Below are positions 1 through 7,508 of a DNA stretch of 24,426 bases, piece after piece. Both the position numbers and the translations under genes were made by a program. Origin of the DNA: Opitutia bacterium UBA7350 (GTDB lineage Bacteria; Verrucomicrobiota; Verrucomicrobiia; Opitutales; Coraliomargaritaceae); assembly GCA_002470925.1 (NCBI GenBank), contig DKOX01000072.1, positions 1 to 24,426 on the forward strand, given 5' to 3'. Every line of letters begins with the position of its first letter. Within the stretch, counting starts at the first letter, position 1. The notes under the pieces were generated by a model, which saw only the letters and a list, made by a program, of their open reading frames with translations, ran no database searches and was not told the origin of the DNA.

Positions 1-1034
1 GATTTTAAATACAAACAAGCCACGATGCTCCCATCGATTTCATAAACGTGATAGTCGTTGATGCTGTTCTCGATTTCCTCCTGGTTCCGCTGGCGCAGAT
101 GCTCTGCACGGACCGCGTTTCGCGTAATATTGTAGATCGAATACGCTTCTTCGGGCTTCGCGGGGCGGATGGACTGGTAGTCGTTTCCGTAAACCATCGT
201 GCCAATGCCGACCTTGTCGAAGACCTCATTCAGGAGGGCTCCAAACTGACGGCCATCAAGAATGTGGGCACGGGGTGTTCCCGCCCTCAGAGTTTGCGCG
301 GCATTTTTCAATTTGCTCAATAAACGATCGGGAATACATTCGGGATTCGATTCCAAAAGATCCTGCAGTTCTTCAAGCGAAAGGTTTTTAATGGGATTCT
401 GCTGGAGCTTCAGCCCATCGTGCGCGGTGAGGTAAATCAATTTGGTCGCTTCCAGTTTTTCAGCCAGCTCCGAGGCCAGCATGTCAGAGTTGAGCCGCAG
501 GTTCTCTCCATTCCGATCCTGCGCAATCGGAGCAATAAGTGGGATCGTATCGGCTTCCAGCAAACGCTTCAGGAGCGGCAGATCCAGTTTGTCCACCACG
601 CCACTCAAGAGTTGATCCACCCCGCCAACCACGCCCGCTGCCTTTGCCCGTACCGCATTGCAATTCACGCAACGCAGGCCAATCCGTGTGAGCCCCTGCA
701 TGATCTCCTGATTCACGAGGGCGGATGTTTCTCCTGCGAGCGCGAGTGTGGTCGCATCGGTCAGCGCCTCGCCGTGGGGGTTGGTGATTTCCAGTGATCG
801 GGACTCCGCCAATTCCCGGAGTTGTTGCCCGATGCCATGAACGAGCACGACGCGTATGTGGAGCGAGCGGAGCACCGCAATATCCAGCAACACATTCTTA
901 AAATTCACATGCGCAATGAGGCTGCCGTCCAAAGCGATCACAAAGACATGCTCGCGAAACATGGACACGTATTTTAAAATACCGCGCAAGTCGGTCGGCT
1001 TAATCGCGGTGATGGCGTTGATTTCGGGATTCAT
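1..1034 (-). CDS. argA: N-acetylglutamate synthase (amino-acid kinase fold plus GNAT), 3' end cut by window edge
   Basis: Translating the minus strand from ATG at 1034-1032 gives 344 codons without a stop, running off the left edge. Residues about 18-282 form an amino-acid-kinase fold: VIALDGSLIAH near 32-42, VVLVHGIGQQL near 62-72, LIAPIAQDRNGENLRLNSD near 166-184, and HILDGRQFGALLNEVF near 257-272. The Lys of true acetylglutamate kinases (KxGG) is missing, as in ArgA-type synthases, where this domain is thought to bind arginine rather than catalyse. From about residue 289 (SIRPAKPEEAYSIYN) a GNAT acetyltransferase domain begins and is truncated. The family transfers acetyl from acetyl-CoA to glutamate, the first step of arginine synthesis, and is usually feedback-inhibited by arginine. 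It stands apart from the argCJBDF operon, divergent from xerD. An acetylglutamate kinase is unlikely because a separate ArgB is present at 6607. Start choice is moderately sure; there is no Shine-Dalgarno. Confidence 0.88.
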   Translation of the reverse strand, partial: MNPEINAITAIKPTDLRGILKYVSMFREHVFVIALDGSLIAHVNFKNVLLDIAVLRSLHIRVVLVHGIGQQLRELAESRSLEITNPHGEALTDATTLALAGETSALVNQEIMQGLTRIGLRCVNCNAVRAKAAGVVGGVDQLLSGVVDKLDLPLLKRLLEADTIPLIAPIAQDRNGENLRLNSDMLASELAEKLEATKLIYLTAHDGLKLQQNPIKNLSLEELQDLLESNPECIPDRLLSKLKNAAQTLRAGTPRAHILDGRQFGALLNEVFDKVGIGTMVYGNDYQSIRPAKPEEAYSIYNITRNAVRAEHLRQRNQEEIENSINDYHVYEIDGSIVACLYLK

Positions 1035-1049
1035 GGAAGTGATACCATA

Positions 1050-1079
1050 ATTAAATGTATGCAAAGGCAGAGCTTGCAA
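1050..1079 (-). promoter_or_regulatory. candidate promoter for the NAGS gene
   Basis: On the minus strand, TTGCAA (1079-1074) is followed after 18 bases by TTTAAT (1055-1050), five of six matches to the -10 consensus. Transcription would begin near 1043, leaving a leader of under about 10 bases before the ATG at 1034. The -35 lies inside the palindrome CTTGCAAG (1073-1080). The spacing and match are reasonable, but this is by eye only. Confidence 0.35.
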
Positions 1080-1109
1080 GGCGCATGTTAGACCCGCCAT
1101 TTTATAGCA

Positions 1110-2042
1110 ATGCAACCCGAAAGCAGTAACGCTTTGCCACACGGCTTGATTGAGCCAATTGAAAGCTTGCTCGCCTGGCTCGACCTGGAGCGCGGGCTCT
1201 CAGTCAACACCATTGAGGCCTATGGCCGCGATTTACGACAATGCGCAAACTTTCTCCACAAGCGCGGCGTTGATTCATGGACCGTGGTCACGCCTCCCAT
1301 GCTGGCCGAATTCTCCGCTGAGCTCGCCAAAGCGGATTTTGCCCGCAGTAGCCAACTGCGTAAAATCAGCGCGATCCGAATGCTCGCAAAACACTTGGTG
1401 CGTGAACAAGTCCGCCCCGATAACTGTGCGGAACTCCTGAAGGGGCCACACAATAAACGAAAACTACCGGCCGTGCTGACCCGTAGGGAAGTTGAAGCCT
1501 TGCTCGACGCACCATCGCGGCACAACCCCCTGGGGCTGCGTGACCGTGCCATCCTGGAGCTTTTTTACAGCAGCGGACTACGGGTCACTGAATTATGCAG
1601 CCTTGACCTGCAGAACGTTCACCTCGACGAGGGATATTTACGCGTCCTCGGGAAAGGTCGCAAAGAGCGTATCGCCCCAATCGGAACCGCCGCCATCAAA
1701 GCCCTCCGCGGTTATTTGACGCTGTCCCGTCCGGCTTTGGTAAAAGAAGACACCGGCAGTGCTTTTTTTCTCAGCAATCGGGGCAGGGCGCTCTCCCGGA
1801 AAATGATCTGGGTGCTCATAAAAAAACACGCCCTAACCGCCGGGCTTAAAAAAGATGTAAAACCGCACCTCCTGCGTCATTCCTTTGCCACGCATTTACT
1901 GGAGGGTGGGGCCGATCTGCGCGCCATTCAAGAAATGCTCGGACACGCCGATATTGCCACCACCCAAATCTATACCTCCCTCAGGTCGGAACAATTGGCC
2001 GATACCCACGCCCTGCATCATCCCAGATCGAAATTGGAATAA
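1110..2042 (+). CDS. xerD: site-specific tyrosine recombinase XerD
   Basis: This 310-residue protein has a core-binding SAM-like N-terminal domain (about 15-105) and a tyrosine recombinase catalytic domain (about 118-300). The full catalytic set is visible: Arg158 in SSGLRVTEL, Lys182 in LGKGRKERI, His253 and Arg256 in PHLLRHSFATHLL, His279 in EMLGHADI, and nucleophile Tyr288 in TTQIYTSL. The length fits Xer proteins (about 300). The end, THALHHPRSKLE, resembles the E. coli XerD tail, so XerD is preferred over XerC. Xer recombinases resolve chromosome dimers at dif sites near the terminus together with FtsK; no dif-like site was recognised here. ATG at 1110 gives the expected N-terminus. The gene is divergent from the NAGS gene across 75 bases. 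Nothing suggests it is a phage or island integrase. Confidence 0.9.
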   Translation: MQPESSNALPHGLIEPIESLLAWLDLERGLSVNTIEAYGRDLRQCANFLHKRGVDSWTVVTPPMLAEFSAELAKADFARSSQLRKISAIRMLAKHLVREQVRPDNCAELLKGPHNKRKLPAVLTRREVEALLDAPSRHNPLGLRDRAILELFYSSGLRVTELCSLDLQNVHLDEGYLRVLGKGRKERIAPIGTAAIKALRGYLTLSRPALVKEDTGSAFFLSNRGRALSRKMIWVLIKKHALTAGLKKDVKPHLLRHSFATHLLEGGADLRAIQEMLGHADIATTQIYTSLRSEQLADTHALHHPRSKLE

Positions 2043-2066
2043 TAACTTGCCTGGCGTGACTCATGT

Positions 2067-2072
2067 TATTAA
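2067..2072 (+). promoter_or_regulatory. possible extended -10 element upstream of the PEP-CTERM gene
   Basis: The AT-rich gap after xerD contains TGTTATTAA (2064-2072), which reads as a TGn extended -10 with TATTAA. A TTGCCT at 2047-2052 sits only 14 bases upstream, too close for a normal -35. It could give the secreted-protease gene its own transcript. Weak, pattern-based call. Confidence 0.2.
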
Positions 2073-2099
2073 ATTTTTTACTTATTAAATTTGATCTCT

Positions 2100-2987
2100 A
2101 TGTGGCGTTACTCACTCCTAATTCTTTTTTTGGCGCAGGGCTTTTACCTGCACGCTGCTATCAATATTGATGCCTTCAGCACCCTGGAGAACGATCGCTT
2201 TTCCAACGATGCGCAGTTCATCATGAACCAATATGATCTCTCGGGGGTAGCAATAGCGAACAATGGCCGCTTTGTCACAATGGTCAGCAACAACGTCTTC
2301 ATTAGTGCCCATCACTTTTATCCTGCTAACGGAAGCTCAGTAACTTTTTACGCCACAAATGATCCCTCCGGAGGCAGCGCCGTGCGCACGGTTCAGAGCA
2401 GCCAGCGCATCGGCACCACGGATATACGAATTGGAATCTTAAGTGCACCGCTTTCCAGCGCCTATCAAACCTACAACTTTTCCACCGAGGACATCACTTC
2501 CTTCTCAACCGGCCCTAACGCCTTTACGCGCTCCGACATCTATCTGAAAAATGCATATATTCTGGGGCGATCACCCAGTGCCTTTGCCACCTCACAGGAT
2601 CTCGCAGTAGGCCGCAACGTCATCGACAACTTTGGTAATGCAACGGTTTCCGGAACAACCGATCTTGCCGCCATTTCGACGGTCAACAACAACGGCGATA
2701 CCAATTACGTGACACACGAAGCCCAGCTCACGGTTGGGGATTCCAGCGCACCGATGTTCATTGACGACGGAAACGGCGAACTAACGATGGTTGGCACCAA
2801 CTGGTTTATCGGCAACGATGGTAACAATGACATTAACGGCCAAAGCTATCTCGGCAACTATGATACCGAGATACAGAATTATATAGTGGCCAATACAGTG
2901 CCTGAGCCTATGGATTTTGCCTTATGGCTCGGCATCCTTGCGCTCTTCGGTTGTACTCGCCACCAACGACGATCGTGCCATTTATAA
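2100..2987 (+). CDS. secreted trypsin-like (S1 fold) protein with PEP-CTERM sorting tail
   Basis: The 295-residue product (ATG at 2100; an in-frame TTG at 2091 would add three residues) begins with a signal peptide, about residues 1-19, with likely cleavage after YLHA. Three spaced motifs resemble the chymotrypsin-fold catalytic triad: FISAHHF around His71 (compare TAAHC), TTDIRIGIL with Asp108 (compare DIAL), and VGDSSAPMF with Ser215 (compare GDSGGP). The C-terminus has PEP at 268-270, a hydrophobic segment at about 272-285, and a basic end RHQRRS. This is the PEP-CTERM tripartite signal that exosortase recognises. The middle is rich in Asn, Ser, Thr and Gly, as in exported surface proteins. 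The substrate is unknown, and GDSSAP differs from the canonical motif, so activity is not certain. It converges on the tRNA-Leu gene, with its stop codon 4 bases from the tRNA 3' end. Confidence 0.7.
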   Translation: MWRYSLLILFLAQGFYLHAAINIDAFSTLENDRFSNDAQFIMNQYDLSGVAIANNGRFVTMVSNNVFISAHHFYPANGSSVTFYATNDPSGGSAVRTVQSSQRIGTTDIRIGILSAPLSSAYQTYNFSTEDITSFSTGPNAFTRSDIYLKNAYILGRSPSAFATSQDLAVGRNVIDNFGNATVSGTTDLAAISTVNNNGDTNYVTHEAQLTVGDSSAPMFIDDGNGELTMVGTNWFIGNDGNNDINGQSYLGNYDTEIQNYIVANTVPEPMDFALWLGILALFGCTRHQRRSCHL

Positions 2988-2991
2988 AATT

Positions 2992-3079
<88 letters not shown>

Positions 3080-3089
3080 CCAAGCCTGT

Positions 3090-3118
3090 AGCTATCCGCA
3101 GTTGTGGCTCAATGTCAA
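3090..3118 (-). promoter_or_regulatory. candidate promoter of tRNA-Leu
   Basis: On the minus strand a perfect TTGACA (3118-3113) is followed after 16-17 bases by GATAGCT (3096-3090), a degenerate -10. Its distance of about 14 bases to the mature tRNA 5' end is typical of a short tRNA leader. The -35 is strong and the -10 weak. Confidence 0.45.
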
Positions 3119-3359
3119 TCCTAGGCTCAGTCCAACACAGCTTAATTATACGCACAATAAATATTATGTCTAATAGCATCTTGGAGCGTTCATTTGTATA
3201 AACCCTGCCCTATGATTCCTGAAGACCTTGTTATTTCAAATTTTATATAATGCCGACTGTGCCTTCCGGTGGGTCGCATAAAGTATATTGAAAAAGCAAT
3301 AAATTCGCATTGACAGGGGCAGCGGCGGGAAGTTTGCTTTTTCGCTTTTCCAAAAACCA
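3119..3359 (+). promoter_or_regulatory. leader region of rplM-rpsI with candidate promoter elements
   Basis: No gene is visible between the tRNA-Leu promoter and rplM. Two elements stand out on the plus strand. One is a perfect -10, TATAAT, at 3246-3251 with no good -35 at 16-18 bases. The other is a perfect -35, TTGACA, at 3310-3315, whose 17-base partner TTTGCT (3333-3338) is poor. Ribosomal operons are often autoregulated through their leaders, but I could not recognise a known ribosomal protein leader fold here. Confidence 0.3.
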
Positions 3360-3785
3360 ATGAAGACAACTCTTTCAACCAGTTCTGACCACACCAAAGC
3401 GTGGTACATTGTGGACGCCGCCGATGAGACCCTCGGTCGTATTTCGGTCAAGATCGCCAATGTTCTGCGTGGTCGCCACAAGCCGACCTACACGCCGCAT
3501 GCCGATACCGGCGATTTCGTTGTGGTTGTAAATGCGGAGAAGATCCAGGTCACCGGCAAGAAGAACACCGACAAGCGCTATATGTTTTACTCCGGCTGGA
3601 TGGGCGGCGACAAGCACATCACGATGGAAGACATGCGTGCCAACAAACCCGAGTTTATCATCGAACACGCCGTTAAAGGCATGCTCCCGCGCAACAAACT
3701 CGGCCGGCAAATGATCAAAAAGCTCAAGATCCACACCGGCCCGGATCATCCCTACCAGGCACAACAACCCAAGCCCTTGGTATAA
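3360..3785 (+). CDS. rplM: 50S ribosomal protein L13 (uL13)
   Basis: The 141-residue product matches bacterial L13 in length (about 142) and along its whole sequence. It has KAWYIVDAADETLGRISVKI at 14-33, LRGRHKPTYTPHADTGDFVV, NAEKIQVTGKK, and the late block AVKGMLPRNKLGRQMIKKL. L13 is an early-assembly protein of the large subunit. It is followed after 14 bases by rpsI, the widely conserved rplM-rpsI pair. ATG at 3360 is chosen because it gives the expected N-terminus; no Shine-Dalgarno is present (leader ends in CCAAAAACCA). Confidence 0.97.
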   Translation: MKTTLSTSSDHTKAWYIVDAADETLGRISVKIANVLRGRHKPTYTPHADTGDFVVVVNAEKIQVTGKKNTDKRYMFYSGWMGGDKHITMEDMRANKPEFIIEHAVKGMLPRNKLGRQMIKKLKIHTGPDHPYQAQQPKPLV

Positions 3786-3799
3786 TCCACTTTTAAACC

Positions 3800-4201
3800 A
3801 TGACCCAAACCGTAGAAAACACCTTTGTAACCGTTGGTCGTCGCAAGACAGCCACCGCCCGTGTGCGCCTTACCAGCGGCACCGGCAAGATACTCATCAA
3901 CGGGAAGTCCCCTGCTGACTATTTTAAGGCGGAGGACTTTACCCGCGCCGCGCTTTCGCCGCTCACCACGGTTGAGATGGAGAAGGAAGTCGATATCACG
4001 GTAAACGCCAAAGGCGGCGGACTGAACGGCCAAGCCGGAGCGGTTCGCCTCGGCATTGCCCGCGCTCTGGAAAAGATGAACGAAGAACTCCGTGTTCCGC
4101 TCAAGCAGGAGGGCCACATGAAGCGTGATCCCCGTGGTCGCGAACGCAAGAAGTCCGGTCAACCGGGCGCACGCAAAAACTTCCAATTCTCGAAGCGTTA
4201 A
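3800..4201 (+). CDS. rpsI: 30S ribosomal protein S9 (uS9)
   Basis: The 133-residue product has the S9 N-terminal signature TVGRRKTATARVRLTSGTGKI at about 12-32. The central GGGLNGQAGAVRLGIARAL (73-91) and the invariant C-terminal tail ending FQFSKR are also present; that tail reaches the P-site tRNA in the ribosome. DPRGRERKKSGQPGARKNFQ fits the conserved basic stretch. It is second in the rplM-rpsI operon and is followed by a rho-independent terminator, so the ribosomal transcript probably ends before the arginine genes. Confidence 0.97.
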   Translation: MTQTVENTFVTVGRRKTATARVRLTSGTGKILINGKSPADYFKAEDFTRAALSPLTTVEMEKEVDITVNAKGGGLNGQAGAVRLGIARALEKMNEELRVPLKQEGHMKRDPRGRERKKSGQPGARKNFQFSKR

Positions 4202-4231
4202 TCACACCGCGGCTCAAGGACGCAAATTTGC

Positions 4232-4277
4232 AAACCCTCCATGGCCGTTTCATTACGTGCCAGTGGAGGGTTTTTTG
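4232..4277 (+). terminator. rho-independent terminator after rpsI
   Basis: A 10-bp stem (AAACCCTCCA at 4232-4241 with TGGAGGGTTT at 4264-4273) closes a 22-base loop and runs into TTTTTT at 4271-4276. Just upstream is a perfect 10-base palindrome, GCAAATTTGC (4222-4231), of unknown meaning. It separates the ribosomal pair from argC. Confidence 0.8.
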
Positions 4278-4317
4278 TTTTCCAATTTTTTGATCCCACT
4301 CCATTATCCAAATTTTC

Positions 4318-5343
4318 ATGAATGCAGCAGTCATAGGCGCTTCCGGTTATTCGGGGGTAGAACTCGTTAAAATCCTCGCCCTTCACCCTCAGGTGGCGTT
4401 GGCGGCGGTGACTTCGCGCACCCTCGTTGGCGAAAAGGTTGCAGATTCTATGCCTGCCCTGCGGCACCTTTTGGGGGATTTGAAATTCGAAGGGTCGGAC
4501 CCCGCCGCGCTCGCAGCCCGGGATGATCTCGATCTTTTCTTTTTGGCGCTCCCGCACGGCGTTGCCAGCGAATTTGCCAACCCCCTCCATGAGGCAGGCA
4601 AAGTAGTGATCGATCTGAGTGCTGATTTTCGCCTGAACTCCCCTGCCCTCTACGAGAAATATTATGGCAAGGCGCACCCCGCGCCGGATCTGCTCGCCGC
4701 CGCACCCTATGTCTTGCCGGAGTTAGCCGGCGGGGACTGGAAAAATGCTTCCCTCATCGCATGCCCGGGTTGTTATCCAACCAGCGTGCAGTTGCCGCTG
4801 GTTCCCTTATTGCAGGATGGCTTGATCGATATCTCCGGTATTGTCATCAACAGCTACAGTGGCGTCAGCGGAGCGGGCAAAAAGGTCGCGGAATCGTTCA
4901 TTTACGCCGAGCGCAACGAAAGTATGGTTGCTTATGGCACCCCCGTGCACCGGCATTTGTCGGAAATCGAGGAACAGCTTTCTGCGTTTTCCGGGAAAGA
5001 CTGCGTGGTGCAATTCAACCCACACCTCGCGCCGATGACGCGGGGCATTTCCACCACGATCGTGGCAAAGGCAAACGGTACTTTGGCGGAAGTCTATGCG
5101 AGCTGGGAAAAGGCTTATGCGGAGCAACCCTTTGTCGGGATTCTGCAAAGTGGTGTTTTCCCGGATACCAAGCACGTCAGCGGCACGAACCGGGCGGATA
5201 TCTCGGCGGTCTACGATGCGCGGACCGGGAACTTCGTCCTGCACGCCGCGATTGACAATCTCCTGAAAGGGGCGAGCGGTCAGGCAGTGCAAATCATGAA
5301 TCTCAAATACGGATTCGAGCAAACCGAGGGACTCCTTTTTTGA
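4318..5343 (+). CDS. argC: N-acetyl-gamma-glutamyl-phosphate reductase
   Basis: The 341-residue protein starts with an NADP-binding Rossmann motif, IGASGYSGVEL (6-16). It contains the active-site block ACPGCYPTS with catalytic Cys152, followed by NSYSGVSGAGKK and the conserved GTPVHRHLSEIEE and NPHLAPMTRGI. This is the complete ArgC (type 1) pattern at normal length. It reduces N-acetylglutamyl phosphate to the semialdehyde, the third step of arginine synthesis. It is the first gene of the argCJBDF cluster and its TGA overlaps the TTG start of argJ. No convincing -35/-10 pair was found in the 40 bases between the rpsI terminator and the ATG, so its promoter is unresolved. Confidence 0.96.
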   Translation: MNAAVIGASGYSGVELVKILALHPQVALAAVTSRTLVGEKVADSMPALRHLLGDLKFEGSDPAALAARDDLDLFFLALPHGVASEFANPLHEAGKVVIDLSADFRLNSPALYEKYYGKAHPAPDLLAAAPYVLPELAGGDWKNASLIACPGCYPTSVQLPLVPLLQDGLIDISGIVINSYSGVSGAGKKVAESFIYAERNESMVAYGTPVHRHLSEIEEQLSAFSGKDCVVQFNPHLAPMTRGISTTIVAKANGTLAEVYASWEKAYAEQPFVGILQSGVFPDTKHVSGTNRADISAVYDARTGNFVLHAAIDNLLKGASGQAVQIMNLKYGFEQTEGLLF

Positions 5344-6587
5344 CCGTGTGTGCAAATCCATCAGTTGAATTGCTCCAGGAATCGAACGGTCTGTCTGACT
5401 GTCCGGGTTTCAAGATGGCGGGGGTCGCAGCTGACATCCGTGAAAACGGTGACCAGGAGCGGCTCGATGTCGCCCTCCTGCTGGCGAATGCGCCCTGCCC
5501 GGCGGCCGGGGTCTTCACGCTCAATGACCTGTGCGCCGCGCCGGTTTTGCTCTGTAAGGAAATGCTGGAAAAGAGCGGTGACCGTATCGCGGGGATCGTG
5601 GTCAACAGCGGGAACGCCAACGCCGCGACCGGTGAACAGGGCATGCTCGATGCCAAGCAAATGTCGACCTTGGCGCAACTTCAAACCGGAGTCGGCTCAC
5701 CCTTCCTCGTTTGCTCAACGGGTCGTATCGGACGGAAATTGCCGATGATGCGGATTGATGCGGGCATCAGCAAAGCCGCGCAGCAGCTCGCCGCCGACGC
5801 AACAGCATCCCAAAATGCCGCAAATGCGATTCTAACGTCCGATACCCGCAACAAATGCGCAACCGCTACCTTTGAGGTGGAGGGTAAAAAAATCACGGTC
5901 GCAGGCATCGCCAAAGGTGCGGGCATGATTGAACCCAACATGGCGACCATGCTGGCTTTCCTGGTCACGGACCTGCAGGCAGACGCTGCCAATTTAAAAA
6001 GCGTGCTGAAGGACGCCTGCGACCAAAGCTTTAATTGCATCTCGGTGGACGGCGACATGAGCACCAATGACAGCGTCCTTATTATGGCGAATGGGCAAAG
6101 CGGGGTCACCCTCAGCACTGACCGCGACGATGCGGTGCGGCTTGCTTTTGCGGATGCGGTGCTCCGGGTTTGTTCACAGCTTGCGGAAAAAATCGTAGGT
6201 GACGGCGAAAAGGTCACGAAGCTGGTGGAGTTGAATGTGCAGGGTTGCCCCAGTAAGGCGGACGCCGAAAAGGTCGCACGGGCGGTTGGGAATTCACTCC
6301 TTGTTAAGACTTCCTGGTACGGGAATGATCCCAACTGGGGTCGGCTTGCCGATGCGGCGGGTTACGCCCGGGTGGGGCTCAAGGTCGAACAACTCGATAT
6401 CAGCTACGATGATTGCCCGGCGCTTATCAAGGGCGTGCCGCAGGACGATAAAATCGCGGACTGGAAGGCGATTGTCTCAAAGCCGCGTTTCTCGATCACG
6501 ATAAACTTAAATCTCGGCTCCGGTTCCTATCGGCTTCTGAGCGCCGACCTCAGCGAAGCGTATGTCGATTTCAACAAAAGCGAATAA
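5340..6587 (+). CDS. argJ: bifunctional glutamate/ornithine N-acetyltransferase ArgJ
   Basis: The 415-residue protein has ArgJ landmarks: GFKMAGVAADIRENG near 23-37, VVNSGNANAATGEQG (87-101), STGRIGRKLPM (126-136), and the autocleavage block KGAGMIEPNMATML with nucleophile Thr203. NCISVDGDMSTNDS and the block around 326-347 (SWYGNDPNWGR onward) follow. Cleavage before Thr203 should give alpha and beta chains. The enzyme moves acetyl from N-acetylornithine back to glutamate; some members also use acetyl-CoA. TTG at 5340 overlaps the argC stop (TTGA); GTG at 5346 is an alternative. The C-terminus (AYVDFNKSE) is slightly shorter and less canonical than usual ArgJ ends. A NAGS gene nearby means ArgJ could be monofunctional recycling, but sequence alone does not decide this. 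Confidence 0.95.
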   Translation: MTVCANPSVELLQESNGLSDCPGFKMAGVAADIRENGDQERLDVALLLANAPCPAAGVFTLNDLCAAPVLLCKEMLEKSGDRIAGIVVNSGNANAATGEQGMLDAKQMSTLAQLQTGVGSPFLVCSTGRIGRKLPMMRIDAGISKAAQQLAADATASQNAANAILTSDTRNKCATATFEVEGKKITVAGIAKGAGMIEPNMATMLAFLVTDLQADAANLKSVLKDACDQSFNCISVDGDMSTNDSVLIMANGQSGVTLSTDRDDAVRLAFADAVLRVCSQLAEKIVGDGEKVTKLVELNVQGCPSKADAEKVARAVGNSLLVKTSWYGNDPNWGRLADAAGYARVGLKVEQLDISYDDCPALIKGVPQDDKIADWKAIVSKPRFSITINLNLGSGSYRLLSADLSEAYVDFNKSE

Positions 6588-6606
6588 GCGAGCCCTCTTT
6601 AATCCA

Positions 6607-7497
6607 ATGAGCGACGTCCACAAACTCGACATCACCACCAAAGCCAGAGTATTGCTCGAAGCCCTGCCCTATTTGCAGCGCTTCCGGGGAGCAATCTTTG
6701 TGGTCAAATACGGCGGCGCTTTTATGGACGACGCCAATCCGGAAGTGCGCTCGCGGGTTGCTACCGATATCGCCTTTCTCCATGCCGCCGGTATCAAGGT
6801 AGTGGTGGTTCACGGCGGCGGCAAGGCGATCTCCCGCGCGCTGGAGGCCGCACAGGTGGAGACGCGTTTCGAGCACGGCCTGCGTGTTACCGATGCCGAT
6901 ACAATCAAGGTGGTCGAGCAAACCCTCAACAAATCGGTCAATTATGACATTTGTGACTTGCTGACCCGGAAGAACGCCCGCGCCCTCGGCATCCCGGGCA
7001 ACAATTTGCTGGTCTGCGAAAAAAAGAAAATCGTTCTGGATGGCGAAGAACTCGACCTCGGCTTTGTGGGTGAAACCCATACCGTCAAAACCAAGATTAT
7101 CAAGAAGGCCTTGGATGACGGCTTTATCCCCGTCATTTCCCCGATTGCCTGCGATGAAAGCGGGCAAATTTACAATACCAATGCCGATGCTGCCGCCGCC
7201 CGGGTCGCGGGTGCCTTGCGCGCGCGCCGTCTGGTCTATCTCTGCGACGTCCCCGGTCTTATGCGGGACGTCAACGATCCCGGTTCCCTCATTTCATCCA
7301 TTTCTGCCGATTTGGTCGATGCGCTGGTTGCGGACGGAACGATTAGCAGTGGTATGATTCCCAAGACAGATAGCGCCGTAAAAGCTTTGCGCAATGGCGT
7401 GCATCGCGTTCATTTTATTGATGGTCAACAGAACCACAGTCTTCTGCTCGAAATCTTCACCGATGAAGGTGTTGGAACTGAAATTGTGAACAGTTAA
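6607..7497 (+). CDS. argB: acetylglutamate kinase
   Basis: From ATG 6607 the product is 296 residues, the usual ArgB size. An earlier in-frame ATG at 6562 would overlap argJ by 26 bases and add 15 residues of poor family match, so it is not used. Motifs are VVKYGGAFM with Lys34, VVVHGGGKAIS (66-76), HGLRVTD, and QIYNTNADAAAARVAGAL. Near the end comes HFIDGQQNHSLLLEIFTDEGVGTEI. An N-terminal helix (about 2-26, ITTKARVLLEALPYLQRF) and this last block resemble the Pseudomonas-type, arginine-inhibited hexameric kinases. It phosphorylates N-acetylglutamate with ATP. Third gene of the arg operon, 19 bases after argJ. Confidence 0.95.
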   Translation: MSDVHKLDITTKARVLLEALPYLQRFRGAIFVVKYGGAFMDDANPEVRSRVATDIAFLHAAGIKVVVVHGGGKAISRALEAAQVETRFEHGLRVTDADTIKVVEQTLNKSVNYDICDLLTRKNARALGIPGNNLLVCEKKKIVLDGEELDLGFVGETHTVKTKIIKKALDDGFIPVISPIACDESGQIYNTNADAAAARVAGALRARRLVYLCDVPGLMRDVNDPGSLISSISADLVDALVADGTISSGMIPKTDSAVKALRNGVHRVHFIDGQQNHSLLLEIFTDEGVGTEIVNS

Positions 7498-7508
7498 TCC
7501 CCTACCCG

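Noticed and set aside
6562..6606. Earlier ATG for argB at 6562
   Set aside because: It would overlap argJ by 26 bases and add residues with no match to acetylglutamate kinases.
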